Assembly (NCBI RefSeq): GCF_000508165.1
Contig: NZ_AYOZ01000060.1
Location: forward strand, 143,435 to 207,434
Reading direction: 5' to 3'
Length of the DNA stretch: 64,000 bases
DNA from: Marinomonas profundimaris
GTDB taxonomy: Bacteria; Pseudomonadota; Gammaproteobacteria; Pseudomonadales; Marinomonadaceae
Positions within the stretch are counted from its first letter, which is position 1. Every line of letters begins with the position of its first letter. Below are positions 18,225 to 27,481 of this stretch, in pieces. The notes below the pieces were generated by a model, which worked only from the letters and a program-made list of their open reading frames with translations, searched no databases and was not told the origin of the DNA. Made by a program: the position numbers and the translations under genes.

Positions 18225-19130
18225 GTGTCGCCAAGACATTTTCTTACTCTGAAGGATCTAACTTCCGACGAGTTAAAACAGTTATTACTACGAGCTTCTG
18301 AGCTTAAGAAAATCCATCATGAAGGCACGCTATTCCAACCGTTAAAAAACCGCGTGTTAGCGATGATCTTCGAAAAATCATCCACACGAACTCGAGTGTC
18401 ATTTGAGGCAGGCATGGCTCAGTTTGGCGGTCACGCGTTGTTTCTTTCTTCACGAGATACCCAACTCGGACGCGGCGAACCGGTAGAGGACAGTGCTCGA
18501 GTCATTTCAAGCATGGTGGATGCGGTGATGATCAGAACCTTTGATCATGAAACCATTGAAACCTTTGCTAAATATTCATCGGTACCTGTAATCAACGCAC
18601 TTACCGATGACTACCATCCCTGCCAGTTACTTGCCGATATGCAGACTTACCAAGAGCACCGCGGCTCTATTGAAGGCAAAAAAGTGGTTTGGGTTGGTGA
18701 TGGTAACAATATGTGCAACTCCTACATTAACGCCGCAGCACTACTCGACTTCCAACTTGTCATTGCCTGCCCTGTTGGCTACGAGCCGAACGCAGAACTC
18801 GTTGAAGAGCATAAAGATCGCGTCACCGTCCTTCATAGTGCGCACGAAGCGGCCAAAGACGCAGATCTCATTGTGACCGATGTGTTTGCCTCTATGGGAC
18901 AAGAAGATGAACAGGAACAACGTCTGAAAGACTTTAATGGCTTTCAAGTGAATGCAGAGCTAATGGCAAAAGCCAATCATGATGCTTTGTTCATGCATTG
19001 TTTACCTGCACATAGAGGTGAAGAAGTGTCTGCCGATGTCATCGACCGTGCCGATTCCGTTGTCTGGGATGAAGCAGAAAACCGCTTGCATGCACAAAAA
19101 GCGCTACTTGAATTTTTGTTGTGCCAATAA
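18225..19130 (+). CDS. argF: Ornithine carbamoyltransferase
   Basis: It transfers the carbamoyl group to ornithine, giving citrulline in arginine synthesis. The 301-residue protein has the carbamoyl-phosphate loop STRTR (53-57), HPCQLLAD (131-138) and the ornithine-side [10 protein letters not shown] (258-267). The GTG start at 18225 is chosen because AAGGAG lies seven bases upstream and homologues begin [12 protein letters not shown] longer frame from 18150 would add 25 residues unlike the family. It is monocistronic, ending at a hairpin terminator, with metR following on the same strand. Confidence 0.95.
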   Translation: MSPRHFLTLKDLTSDELKQLLLRASELKKIHHEGTLFQPLKNRVLAMIFEKSSTRTRVSFEAGMAQFGGHALFLSSRDTQLGRGEPVEDSARVISSMVDAVMIRTFDHETIETFAKYSSVPVINALTDDYHPCQLLADMQTYQEHRGSIEGKKVVWVGDGNNMCNSYINAAALLDFQLVIACPVGYEPNAELVEEHKDRVTVLHSAHEAAKDADLIVTDVFASMGQEDEQEQRLKDFNGFQVNAELMAKANHDALFMHCLPAHRGEEVSADVIDRADSVVWDEAENRLHAQKALLEFLLCQ

Positions 19131-19141
19131 CACAATAAACC

Positions 19142-19177
19142 AGCTCGCTTGGACACCAATATCCAGCGAGCTTTTTT
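19142..19177 (+). terminator. Rho-independent terminator after argF
   Basis: An 11-pair stem, AGCTCGC-T-TGGA with TCCA-GCGAGCT (one bulged T), is followed by six T residues. It begins 11 bases after the argF stop and separates argF from metR. Confidence 0.9.
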
Positions 19178-19190
19178 ACACCCAACGCAT

Positions 19191-19203
19191 TGAGAAAAAC
19201 TCA
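19191..19203 (+). promoter_or_regulatory. Possible MetR operator
   Basis: TGAG-AAAAA-CTCA resembles the MetR site TGAA-N5-TTCA (six of eight arm bases) and lies 16 bases before the metR start. MetR commonly represses its own gene, so autoregulation is plausible. The match is weak. Confidence 0.2.
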
Positions 19204-19219
19204 TCAAACGTGAATTACT

Positions 19220-20146
19220 ATGAGCATTATTGAAGTTAGGCACCTAAAAACGCTGACGGCGTTACGAGAAACCGGCAGTTTGGTCGAAGCCGCCGAACGT
19301 GTGCACCTGACACAGTCGGCCTTATCACACCAACTCAAAGACCTAGAAGAAAAATTAGGCTGTCCGCTCTTCATTCGAAAAACCAAACCCGTACGTTTTA
19401 CCAGTGCTGGATTACGTTTATTGCAGCTTGCGGACGATGTGCTGCTTTCTTTTCGCTCCGCTCAACGAGACATCCAGCGTTTTGCTGAAGGCGAAAGCGG
19501 CCGTTTGCATATCGCGATTGAATGCCATAGCTGTTATGAATGGTTAATGCCGACCATTGACCATTTCCGTGAACATTGGCCAGACGTCGAACTTGACCTG
19601 TCCACGGCATTTGGCTTTATGCCGTTGCCTGCTCTTGCTCGTGGGGATTTAGATTTAGTCGTGACATCTGACCCTCAAGACATTCCTAATATTGAATACA
19701 TTCCATTGTTCCAATATGAGTCTCAAGTGGCCTTATCTCGTCACCACTCATTGGCTAAAAAAGAATTTCTAACCCCTGAAGATTTCAAAAAAGAAACGCT
19801 CATCACCTACCCAGTTGAAACCGAGCGCTTGGATATTTTCAAACATTTTTTGAACCCTGCTGGCATTGTACCCGCTAAGATTCGCCATAGTGAACTGACT
19901 CTAATGATGATGCAGCTGGTCGCAAGTGGTCGAGGTCTGTGTTGCCTACCAAATTGGGCATTAACGGAATACACAAATCGACAATACGTGATTACCAAAT
20001 CACTGGGTGAAGAAGGGGTTTGGTGCAAACTCTATTTGGCAATAAGAAAGGATCAGCGCGACAACGCCTACATGGAAGACCTTATCTCTACGGCGACTAA
20101 AACATGCTTCAAAAATTTAAAAGGCATTTTAGCACCAGAGCTGTGA
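19220..20146 (+). CDS. metR: LysR-type methionine regulator MetR
   Basis: A 308-residue LysR regulator with the MetR-style start IEVRHLKTLTALRETGSLVEAAE, seen here as VRHLKTLTALRETGSL, and helix HLTQSALSHQLKDLEEKLG. The effector domain includes ECHSCYEWLMPT and LDLSTAFGFMPLPAL, close to E. coli MetR, which activates metE/metH with homocysteine as co-regulator. No metE is adjacent. It is convergent with the histidine kinase gene at 20200, with a stem-loop at the junction. Confidence 0.9.
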   Translation: MSIIEVRHLKTLTALRETGSLVEAAERVHLTQSALSHQLKDLEEKLGCPLFIRKTKPVRFTSAGLRLLQLADDVLLSFRSAQRDIQRFAEGESGRLHIAIECHSCYEWLMPTIDHFREHWPDVELDLSTAFGFMPLPALARGDLDLVVTSDPQDIPNIEYIPLFQYESQVALSRHHSLAKKEFLTPEDFKKETLITYPVETERLDIFKHFLNPAGIVPAKIRHSELTLMMMQLVASGRGLCCLPNWALTEYTNRQYVITKSLGEEGVWCKLYLAIRKDQRDNAYMEDLISTATKTCFKNLKGILAPEL

Positions 20147-20191
20147 GTGTTCGTTCGAAAATACTGGCAGGATATTAGAAATAAAGGTGCC

Positions 20192-20226
20192 AACCAGCAT
20201 CAGGACAAGGTGTTCTGATGCTGGTT
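20192..20226. terminator. Stem-loop at the metR/rstB convergent junction
   Basis: A perfect 12-base inverted repeat, AACCAGCATCAG and CTGATGCTGGTT, with an 11-base loop. The right arm encodes the last residues of the histidine kinase and its stop codon falls in the left arm region. There is no strong T-run on either strand, so termination efficiency is uncertain. Confidence 0.55.
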
Positions 20227-21714
20227 ACGCGACCAAATCAAACTAAATTTCGCGCCACCGGATTCGCTGGCATCAATGAGCACCGCACCACCATGCCAAA
20301 AAGCAATTCGCTGAACGATCGCAAGCCCTAAACCATAACCACCAGACGCTCGTGTTCGGCTGTTATCTAGTCGCTGAAAGGGAATAAATACTTTATCTCG
20401 GTCTTCAAACGCTATGCCTGGACCGTCGTCTTCAATATCAATCTGCCAACGTTCTGAGTCATGAGAGAAGGTAATGGTAATTTTGCTCGCCGCGTATTTG
20501 GCAGCATTCAAAATAAGGTTCTGTAGTGCTCGACTCAAATGATGCTCATCAGCCAACACGATATCCGCGTCACTAATATCAACGTCGACAGTAAGGTGCT
20601 GAAGTAATAAATGGTTGTGCTGCAAAATCCCACCCACTAATTGGGAAATGGAAAGCTCTTTGAAATTCAGTTCTAGCGATCCACCTTCCAGCTTCCCGTA
20701 AGTCAGCACCTCATCCACCAGCGTATTCAGCTCTTCAACATCACCTTCAAGCGCTTCGATCGTTTTAGCAACATCATCGTCCACCTCATCCTTCATTACT
20801 TCTAACCCGAATCTTAATCGAGCAATCGGCGTTCTTAACTCATGAGAAATAGCGTTGATCATTTCACGTTGCACTTTTAACAATCGCTGAATATGCGATG
20901 ACATCGAATCGAACGAGTACGCCAATTCTTTTAAAGTACCACTACTATCAGGAATTCCCTTAGGCAAACCAATTCGACCACGGGCAATTTGACGAGTAAT
21001 GCTCTCGAATGTCTTACGCTTGAAATCCAACGACACGAGCTCACGCCAAATAAGAATTAGCATGATCACCATGCCCGTAAAAACAATAATGACGACGGTT
21101 AACGTTAAAGAAAAGTTTTCTTCATGCGCCACAGACACATACACTGTGTCTTCGACACTCTTGTCTTTCCATAAAAAACCATATTCGCTGTAAGCCCCAT
21201 AAACCAAGGCAATCCCAGACAAATCACTCGACGTTTCCGTCGAAACTTTTTCAATAGAAAGGCATGACATTTTTGCAACCAAAGCAATTTTATCCTGATA
21301 ACTCATCTCATCAGATAGCAAAAACCGTTGCAGTAAGGATTCAAATTTAAAAAAGCGACCTTGCTGATCTGCTCGCCCCACCAATACAGGTGAATTGGAA
21401 TTGCCAAACGTTAGTTGATAGCTATTATCAGGAAATTTTAGCCATGTTTTCTGATTTATTAACGTTGAGATGGTGGAAACAGGAAGCGGTTTATCGACAG
21501 GTAATGTCCAATGGTATTGGGATTCGGGAAGAGACTGGCTAATGCCAGATAACAACAGAGCAGCACTGACTTCGGCATCAACACAAAGTAACTGCTCCGT
21601 TCTTGAAGTACCAAAGCGAGCTTGAGTGAACTCCATTACAGCGTAACAAGACAAGACAATAACGACACCACCCAATATCAGGTGTCGATATAAACGCCAC
21701 ATTTCAGCTCGCAT
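20200..21714 (-). CDS. Sensor histidine kinase, RstB-like
   Basis: An inner-membrane kinase of 504 residues. TM1 is about 12-28, followed by a long periplasmic domain to about 202, TM2 (about 203-223), HAMP (about 225-280), HisKA with His291 in NAISHELRTPIARLRF, and HATPase with LILNAAKYA, DDGPGI and GGYGLGLAIV. The sequence around the phosphorylated histidine and the pairing with an RstA-like regulator six bases upstream place it with RstB. The periplasmic domain is longer than in E. coli RstB, so the signal may differ. Confidence 0.87.
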   Translation of the reverse strand: MRAEMWRLYRHLILGGVVIVLSCYAVMEFTQARFGTSRTEQLLCVDAEVSAALLLSGISQSLPESQYHWTLPVDKPLPVSTISTLINQKTWLKFPDNSYQLTFGNSNSPVLVGRADQQGRFFKFESLLQRFLLSDEMSYQDKIALVAKMSCLSIEKVSTETSSDLSGIALVYGAYSEYGFLWKDKSVEDTVYVSVAHEENFSLTLTVVIIVFTGMVIMLILIWRELVSLDFKRKTFESITRQIARGRIGLPKGIPDSSGTLKELAYSFDSMSSHIQRLLKVQREMINAISHELRTPIARLRFGLEVMKDEVDDDVAKTIEALEGDVEELNTLVDEVLTYGKLEGGSLELNFKELSISQLVGGILQHNHLLLQHLTVDVDISDADIVLADEHHLSRALQNLILNAAKYAASKITITFSHDSERWQIDIEDDGPGIAFEDRDKVFIPFQRLDNSRTRASGGYGLGLAIVQRIAFWHGGAVLIDASESGGAKFSLIWSRNQHQNTLS

Positions 21715-21720
21715 TCGGTT

Positions 21721-22440
21721 TTATACTTCTTTTACAAACAAATAACCTTTGCTACGAATGGTTTTGATACGACGCGGATGAATAGGATCATCCCCTATTT
21801 TCGAACGAATTCGAGAAATTCTGACATCAACCGAACGATCTTGACCATCATATTCAATACCGCGCAACTCACCAAAGATCTCTTCACGACTTAGAATTCG
21901 GCCAGCACTGCTTGCTAACAACCACAACAAATCAAATTCAGCGCTGGTAAGCTCAACTTCTTCATCCAACAACCACGCTTCACGACGTGAATTGTCTATC
22001 GTCAAAGGGCCAAAGGTTAAATTCTGCTCTTCTTTCGAGAAGTCAGCAGTCAGATCAACATCTTGCGTACTCCGGCGCAACAAGGATTGTACTCGAGCCA
22101 ATAACACTCTTGGTTTTGCAGGCTTAGAGACATAATCATCCGCCCCTATTTCCAACCCTAATATCTGATCAACATCATCACTGCGTGCCGTCAGCATTAA
22201 GATAGGGCCTTTGTAATCGTTACGAACACTTCGACAGACCGTAAAGCCGTCTGCGCCGGGTAACATCAGATCCAAGATAACAAGAGAAGGCTGCTCTGCG
22301 ATAATACGGGAAATTGCTTTGCGTCCATCAGGTTCTACCCCAACGTTGAAGCCATTCTTCTGTAAGTATTCTTGAGTGAGCAAGGCTAAGCGCTCATCAT
22401 CTTCAACAATCAAAATGGTTTGGTTGTCATCTATATTCAT
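21721..22440 (-). CDS. OmpR family response regulator, RstA-like
   Basis: The receiver (about 8-120; phospho-acceptor Asp57 in VILDLMLPGADG, conserved Lys in YVSKPAKP) is followed by a winged-helix DNA-binding domain (about 145-237, ending RIKTIRSKGYLF). It resembles RstA in the GADDYVSKPAKPRVLLARV segment. The ATG at 22440 is preferred over an upstream in-frame TTG because GAGGA lies six bases before it. It is co-transcribed with the histidine kinase and probably with the DUF1499 gene upstream. Confidence 0.9.
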   Translation of the reverse strand: MNIDDNQTILIVEDDERLALLTQEYLQKNGFNVGVEPDGRKAISRIIAEQPSLVILDLMLPGADGFTVCRSVRNDYKGPILMLTARSDDVDQILGLEIGADDYVSKPAKPRVLLARVQSLLRRSTQDVDLTADFSKEEQNLTFGPLTIDNSRREAWLLDEEVELTSAEFDLLWLLASSAGRILSREEIFGELRGIEYDGQDRSVDVRISRIRSKIGDDPIHPRRIKTIRSKGYLFVKEV

Positions 22441-22504
22441 GGGCAATCCTCGTCCAGTAATTATTGTTTTAGAATTAATGACTTAAAAATCAATATGTTT
22501 AAAG

Positions 22505-22960
22505 TCAATCTACAAGAAGATCTTGGATTTGTCTAACTCTCTCGCGGTTGACACCAAAATCAGAATGACCAACTCGTGATGCCGAACGAAAATGCACCAC
22601 ACTATCCGCTTCAGGAAGGTAAAACTCAACGTCGTCAATGTACCCCACTAAGCGGCTTTTTATTTCAAAATGAACATAGCCTAGAGTACTACTGACAATG
22701 CGAGCATTTCCCTTGCTCAACATATAAGATTCTATGGTCAGCTGTGTCTCTTTACGATCACCAGTATAGATAATGGGCTCAGCGTAGTGAGCCACATCTT
22801 CTGGTGCCGCTTGAGTCGACACACAATTTGGAGACGAAGGACAAGGTTTCAACAAACCATCGGTTACACCAAGGTCATCGGGAAGTTGATTACTTACACC
22901 AACGTAAATAAAGAAAATTGTTATCAAGACAACAACCATTGCAATTATCCAGCGAACCAT
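22505..22960 (-). CDS. DUF1499 domain protein, membrane-anchored
   Basis: 151 residues: an N-terminal membrane helix (about 4-24), then a DUF1499 domain with PCPSSPNCVS (about 39-48), DDVEFYLPE and the terminal RSASRVGHSDFGVNRERV. The function of the family is not known; members are often periplasmic or lipoprotein-like. It lies 27 bases after rluB and ahead of rstA on the same strand, so it may be part of either unit. Confidence 0.82.
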   Translation of the reverse strand: MVRWIIAMVVVLITIFFIYVGVSNQLPDDLGVTDGLLKPCPSSPNCVSTQAAPEDVAHYAEPIIYTGDRKETQLTIESYMLSKGNARIVSSTLGYVHFEIKSRLVGYIDDVEFYLPEADSVVHFRSASRVGHSDFGVNRERVRQIQDLLVD

Positions 22961-22987
22961 GCTTCTACGACTCCAAACCGATTTATC

Positions 22988-23890
22988 TTAACGAAACGAT
23001 CTTTTACCTGGTTTTTTAGGTTTAAATTCTTGCTTATCACTGCTCTGCCAGTCGAAGCCTTTATTTGCGCCGCGACGTGCTCCACCCGCAGTAGCCTTAT
23101 TCTTGTGACGCTTAAGTTCAAGCTTTTGCTGCTGAGTTTTTGGCTTCAATTCAGACACTTTAAGATCAACCATCGCACACAATGAATTGACTTCAGCGTC
23201 TTCCATTTCGACCCAACGACCCACTTTTGCTTTGGACGGTAAGAAAATAGGACCAAAACGAACGCGCTTCAAACGGTTAACCTTCACCCCTTGAGATTCC
23301 CAAAGACGGCGAACTTCTCGGTTACGGCCTTCCATTAGGCAGACATAGAACCAGCGGTTGATCCCTTCACCACCACCATCGACAATGTCGGTAAACTTAG
23401 CAATACCATCATCCATGGTGACGCCTTTTTTCAGCGCAGCGATGTTTTCTTCTGTCACTTCGCCCATAACGCGGACTAGATATTCACGATCGATTTCCGT
23501 TGATGGGTGCATTAGCCGGTTAGCCAATTCACCATCTGTTGTAAACAACAACAAACCTGACGTGTTGATATCCAAACGACCTACCGCGATCCAGCGTTCT
23601 CCGCGAAGTTTAGGCAATTTATCAAAAACCGTTGGTCGACCCTCAGGATCTTTACGAGTACAAACCTCACCTTCGGGTTTGTTATAAATAATAATACGGC
23701 GATTTTCACCCGCTTCTGTCGCAATGATGGTGTAGCCATCTATCGAAATAGTATCGGTTAGACTGACTCGATCGCCTAATGTGGCAACCTCACCATTTAC
23801 TAATACTCGACCCTCACGGATACGGGTTTCCATTTCACGGCGTGAACCCTGACCTGCTCTCGCTAATACTTTTTGTAACTTCTCGTCCAT
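22988..23890 (-). CDS. rluB: 23S rRNA pseudouridine(2605) synthase RluB
   Basis: It converts U2605 of 23S rRNA to pseudouridine. An S4 RNA-binding domain ([13 protein letters not shown], about 1-50) precedes the catalytic domain with Asp107 in [14 protein letters not shown], then [15 protein letters not shown] basic, Lys/Arg-rich tail (about 245-300) is typical of RluB. The ATG at 23890 is supported by AAGAGG six bases upstream; a longer frame adds 27 unrelated residues. Length is 300 residues. The order yciV-yciO-rluB matches enterobacteria (without yciQ). Confidence 0.92.
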   Translation of the reverse strand: MDEKLQKVLARAGQGSRREMETRIREGRVLVNGEVATLGDRVSLTDTISIDGYTIIATEAGENRRIIIYNKPEGEVCTRKDPEGRPTVFDKLPKLRGERWIAVGRLDINTSGLLLFTTDGELANRLMHPSTEIDREYLVRVMGEVTEENIAALKKGVTMDDGIAKFTDIVDGGGEGINRWFYVCLMEGRNREVRRLWESQGVKVNRLKRVRFGPIFLPSKAKVGRWVEMEDAEVNSLCAMVDLKVSELKPKTQQQKLELKRHKNKATAGGARRGANKGFDWQSSDKQEFKPKKPGKRSFR

Positions 23891-23959
23891 TACGAACCTC
23901 TTAGGGGGAATGCTTCTCAGCAACCCAGATTTAATAATATTTAATTGGTAATTTAGCGC

Positions 23960-23965
23960 ATTATA
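23960..23965 (-). promoter_or_regulatory. Candidate -10 box of the rluB promoter
   Basis: On the minus strand a perfect TATAAT lies about 70 bases upstream of the rluB start. The region 17-18 bases further upstream (TGTCAA) is a poor -35, so the promoter would depend on the strong -10. Confidence 0.4.
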
Positions 23966-24006
23966 AGCCACACACCATGGGCCTTGACAGCTGAATATGA
24001 AACAAT

Positions 24007-24627
24007 TTATTCAAAAGGCTTGGTGTCTCCTGCGCCAACTCGAACGATTTCAATACTATTCGCGTCCATTTTGACAACAGTGGTCGGCTGTAGCCCACAG
24101 AAACCGCCGTCAATCACTAAATCTAGTGCATGTTCGAGTGTATCGCGAATGTCATATGGATCCGTCATTGGATCCGTTTCACCAGGCAAAATAAGTGACA
24201 CACTCATGATGGGCTCACCCAATTCCTCTAACAAAGCCGAAACGATGTGGTTATTGGGAATTCGAATACCAATGGTTTTTCTTTTTGGGTGTAATAAACG
24301 TCGAGGTACTTCCGACGTTGCGTTGAAAATAAAAGTATAAGGGCCTGGCGTGTTGTTTTTCAGCAAGCGATATAAGCGGTTATCAAAACGCGCATAAGTC
24401 GATATCTCCGATAAGTCACGGCACACCAAAGTGAAATTATGCTTATCATCCAAACGACGAATAGCTCGAATTCTATCGAGTGCTGTTTTATCACCAAGAT
24501 GACAACCAAGCGAATACCCACAATCTGTTGGGTAAGCAATAACGCCGCCATTGCGAATCACTTCAGCGGCTTGTTTCACCAAACGGGCCTGAGGGTTTTC
24601 TGGATGTATCTGAAAAAATTGACTCAA
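24007..24627 (-). CDS. yciO: YciO, Sua5/YrdC family protein
   Basis: A 206-residue YrdC-fold protein related to threonylcarbamoyl-AMP synthase. [47 protein letters not shown] and VGAGDTKPF follow E. coli YciO almost motif for motif. The start is taken as the TTG at 24627, with GGAG six bases upstream, giving [13 protein letters not shown], which matches the E. coli start. An upstream in-frame TTG at 24639 would overlap that ribosome site. The role of YciO in tRNA t6A formation is uncertain in the family. Confidence 0.9.
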   Translation of the reverse strand: MSQFFQIHPENPQARLVKQAAEVIRNGGVIAYPTDCGYSLGCHLGDKTALDRIRAIRRLDDKHNFTLVCRDLSEISTYARFDNRLYRLLKNNTPGPYTFIFNATSEVPRRLLHPKRKTIGIRIPNNHIVSALLEELGEPIMSVSLILPGETDPMTDPYDIRDTLEHALDLVIDGGFCGLQPTTVVKMDANSIEIVRVGAGDTKPFE

Positions 24628-24704
24628 TTGGTTCTCCAATAAATAACGTCAACAGACAATCAAGCCTAAGTAAACATACTACTCGGCAATAAAATTACAT
24701 TTGA

Positions 24705-25556
24705 CTAAGCCCAGGTTTGCCAGACTAAATCCACGTCACTTTCATGTATTTGAGTGAATTTACCAACCTGCATCCATGGACCAAATGGGCCATGATAATC
24801 ACTTCCGACAGACGCTTTTAATCCAAACTCTCTTGATAAGCGCTCTAATAATCGCACACTATCGGGTCGCTCATTCCCTGAAACCACCTCAATTCCTGTG
24901 CCGCCCCATTTTTTAAAATCACTCAATAAGCGTTTTAGTTTGGTTACGGTCAGAGGGTAACGTTTAGGGTGTGCCAACACCAACTCCATATTGTGACCTG
25001 AAAGTGTGGTTAATACTTCTTCTAGATCCGGCCACACGTCACGCAGTTGGCCCAACTTTTTATTCCCTAAATAACGGTCGAACGCTTTGTTCGCGTCTTT
25101 TACGAACCCTTTTTCAACCAATAACGTGGCGAAATGAGGTCGCCCAAGCTGACTATCACCTGCCAGAGCCGTGGCTTCATCAAATAAATCTGGCAATCCC
25201 TGCTTTACCAACAAGTCTGCGATTCGACGAGCTCGGTCCAAACGTATCGTTTGATTCCTTTCGACAATTGATAGTAAAGCGCTATTATCCTCGGCGAAGT
25301 TCAATGCCACCATATGCAAAGGAACACCATTCCACTGAGTCGACAATTCAACGCCATTAATAAAACTCAATCCATGTTCGGCGGCTCTTTGACTTGCTTC
25401 GGCAATACCATCTAACGTGTCATGATCCGTCAAAGCAAATAAAGAAACCTTCTGCTCGACAGCAAGGTCCACTAATTGAGTGGGTGAAAAACGTCCGTCA
25501 GAACGTGTTGAATGTGTGTGTAAATCGACTTTTCGGTAACTCGCGGCTTCTGGCAT
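24705..25556 (-). CDS. rnm: PHP-domain 5'-nucleotidase/exoribonuclease (YciV/RNase AM)
   Basis: A PHP-family metal-dependent phosphoesterase of 283 residues. Metal ligands are visible in DLHTHSTRSDG (11-21), FALTDHDTLDG and GVELSTQW, with late HPKRYPL and VGSDYHGPFGPW. E. coli YciV (RNase AM) trims 5' ends of rRNA and degrades short RNA and pAp. It is first in the yciV-yciO-rluB series and divergent from yciB; the 83-base gap between them must hold both promoters. Confidence 0.9.
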   Translation of the reverse strand: MPEAASYRKVDLHTHSTRSDGRFSPTQLVDLAVEQKVSLFALTDHDTLDGIAEASQRAAEHGLSFINGVELSTQWNGVPLHMVALNFAEDNSALLSIVERNQTIRLDRARRIADLLVKQGLPDLFDEATALAGDSQLGRPHFATLLVEKGFVKDANKAFDRYLGNKKLGQLRDVWPDLEEVLTTLSGHNMELVLAHPKRYPLTVTKLKRLLSDFKKWGGTGIEVVSGNERPDSVRLLERLSREFGLKASVGSDYHGPFGPWMQVGKFTQIHESDVDLVWQTWA

Positions 25557-25639
25557 AGATAGACTGTTCTTTAAAAGGAATGATGGTTATCATACGACCA
25601 GCATACATACATTTTAGTATACATTCACCGGGTTTTTAT

Positions 25640-26176
25640 ATGAAAATACTGTTCGACTTTCTTCCTATTATTATCTTCTTTGTTGTTTATAAAATGACTG
25701 GCGATATCATCCTTGCAACAGCCGTACTGATCCCTGCGACATTACTTCAAGTTGGCTACACCTGGCTTAAACACAAAGCGATTGAAAAAATGCACCTTGT
25801 CTCTTTAGTATTGGTCGTATTGCTTGGTGGAGCGACGGTTCTAATGGGGAATGGCGACTTCATTAAATGGAAGCCAACCATCGTAAACGGACTTTTTGCG
25901 ATCGTCTTTTTTGGCAGCCAATTTGTTGGCGACAAAAATATCATTCAACGCATGATGGGCGATAAAATTGAGCTTCCTTTCAAAGTATGGCGTACGCTTA
26001 ATCTTGCATGGGTTTGCTTCTTTCTTGTTTCCGGCGTGACGAATATATACGTCGCGTTTTCTTACAGCGAAGAAATATGGGTCGATTTCAAATTGTTCGG
26101 ACTATTAGGCATGACAGTTGTCTTTATTCTGCTACAAGGCATCTACCTTTCATCGCACTTACAAAATAAGGAATAA
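25640..26176 (+). CDS. yciB: Inner membrane septation protein YciB/IspZ
   Basis: A 178-residue, five-helix inner-membrane protein. [18 protein letters not shown] at the N-terminus and the middle [12 protein letters not shown] and [12 protein letters not shown] segments are characteristic of YciB, which is linked to cell-envelope synthesis and septation. The ATG at 25640 is chosen to match family N-termini; the longer frame from 25580 adds 20 atypical residues. The upstream ribosome site is weak. It is followed two bases later by yciI. Confidence 0.92.
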   Translation: MKILFDFLPIIIFFVVYKMTGDIILATAVLIPATLLQVGYTWLKHKAIEKMHLVSLVLVVLLGGATVLMGNGDFIKWKPTIVNGLFAIVFFGSQFVGDKNIIQRMMGDKIELPFKVWRTLNLAWVCFFLVSGVTNIYVAFSYSEEIWVDFKLFGLLGMTVVFILLQGIYLSSHLQNKE

Positions 26177-26178
26177 CC

Positions 26179-26481
26179 ATGTTGTACTCAATTGTTGGCG
26201 AAGACGTTCCAAATAGCCTTAGCGCACGCCAAGCGGCTAGACCCGCTCATCTGGCTCGCCTAAATGAACTGAATGAAACCGGTCGCTTGATTTTAGCTGG
26301 CCCAAATCCAGCCATTGATTCTGATAATCCAGGTGATGCAGGCTTCACGGGCAGCGTGGTAATTGCGGAGTTTTCTAGTCTAGAAGAGGCGCAAGCATGG
26401 GCAAAAGCGGATCCATACATGGACGCTGGCGTTTATAAAAACGTGACGGTTAAGCCTTTCAAACAAGTTTTTCCAAACTGA
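26179..26481 (+). CDS. yciI: YciI family protein
   Basis: A 100-residue ferredoxin-like fold protein. [21 protein letters not shown], the [11 protein letters not shown] helix with its conserved histidine, and [22 protein letters not shown] identify YciI. Function is unknown; the His-Asp pair suggests catalysis. It pairs with yciB as in enterobacteria and ends at a strong terminator. Confidence 0.92.
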   Translation: MLYSIVGEDVPNSLSARQAARPAHLARLNELNETGRLILAGPNPAIDSDNPGDAGFTGSVVIAEFSSLEEAQAWAKADPYMDAGVYKNVTVKPFKQVFPN

Positions 26482-26505
26482 TTACATACACCTCGAAAAA
26501 TCGAA

Positions 26506-26538
26506 AAAAAATGCCGCTGACCCTCAGCGGCATTTTTT
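26506..26538. terminator. Bidirectional terminator after yciI
   Basis: A perfect 15-base stem (AAAAAATGCCGCTGA with TCAGCGGCATTTTTT) and a three-base loop, with T-runs on both strands. It sits between convergent yciI and the SelW-like gene. Confidence 0.95.
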
Positions 26539-26553
26539 AGCGACTACATCACT

Positions 26554-26838
26554 TTAAGTTTTTTTAACGTCTGAATGCCCTAAGTCTCGATCCGGGTCTA
26601 TCACATCCCGCATTCTTTGCTTTAACACTTTTGCCTCAGGAAAACCGTCTTCCGCCTTTCGGCACCAGATTTCTTTACCATTTACCCTTATTTTAAAAAT
26701 ACCGCCTTGAGTCGGCAACAAGGTGACACTTTTAATGTCATCATCAAATGTTGTTAATAACTCTTGAGCCAACCATGCGGCGCGCAACATCCAACGACAT
26801 AACGTACAATACTCAATTTCTACGACTGCGGTTCGCAT
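26554..26838 (-). CDS. SelT/SelW/SelH (Rdx) family thioredoxin-like protein
   Basis: A 94-residue Rdx protein with a CxxC redox motif, Cys11-T-L-Cys14, at the end of the first strand (VEIEYCTLCRW). TQGGIFKIRVNGKEIW and the KVLKQRMRDVIDP helix complete the SelW-like fold. Selenocysteine is replaced by cysteine. The redox partner is unknown. It is divergent from the cyclophilin gene. Confidence 0.88.
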   Translation of the reverse strand: MRTAVVEIEYCTLCRWMLRAAWLAQELLTTFDDDIKSVTLLPTQGGIFKIRVNGKEIWCRKAEDGFPEAKVLKQRMRDVIDPDRDLGHSDVKKT

Positions 26839-26929
26839 TCACTTTTTCTCCGAAAATTAGCCAAAAGCGCTTGGCACCTAATACCTAGCCCAATATTATT
26901 GGGCCTACATTAAATAAGGAAGTAGCACT

Positions 26930-27481
26930 ATGCGTAAAACTCTTATCACCAGCCTTGCCCTGCTTGCTTTTTGCACACAAGTAGAAGCAACAGAAGTCGA
27001 TATTTTAACCAGTCAAGGCACTGTCCGTGTCGATCTGAACGACGAGGCCGCTCCAAAAACGGTTGCAAACTTCTTACGTTATGCTGATGAAGGTTTTTAT
27101 AACGATACCATTTTTCACCGTGTGATTCGTGGCTTCATGGTGCAAGGGGGTGGGTTTACAAAAGACCTAGAACGTAAAAAAACCCACCAAGCCGTTGCCT
27201 ACGAAGGCGACAATGGATTAGCAAACAATCGCGGCACGCTTGCTATGGCCCGTACACAAGATCCAAACAGCGCCACCTCGCAGTTTTTTATTAACCAAGT
27301 AGACAATGCCTTCTTAAATCATGGCTCTCGCGGCGGCGCTGGCTATACGGTATTTGGAACCGTTGTTTTAGGTATGGATATTGTGGATGACATTTCTGCG
27401 GTACCAACGTCAAATGTTGGCCCTTACCAAAATGTTCCAACCACACCTGTCGTGATTAAGAGCATAGTCCGTGTTAACTAG
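26930..27481 (+). CDS. Periplasmic peptidyl-prolyl cis-trans isomerase, cyclophilin type
   Basis: A 183-residue cyclophilin with an N-terminal signal peptide (about 20 residues, likely cleaved after VEA). [15 protein letters not shown] carries the active-site Arg and Phe/Gln positions, with [18 protein letters not shown] and the C-terminal [13 protein letters not shown]. It resembles PpiA/PpiB; the signal sequence argues for the periplasm. GGAAG lies upstream of the ATG. Its 3' end overlaps the mnmC GTG start by 11 bases. Confidence 0.92.
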   Translation: MRKTLITSLALLAFCTQVEATEVDILTSQGTVRVDLNDEAAPKTVANFLRYADEGFYNDTIFHRVIRGFMVQGGGFTKDLERKKTHQAVAYEGDNGLANNRGTLAMARTQDPNSATSQFFINQVDNAFLNHGSRGGAGYTVFGTVVLGMDIVDDISAVPTSNVGPYQNVPTTPVVIKSIVRVN

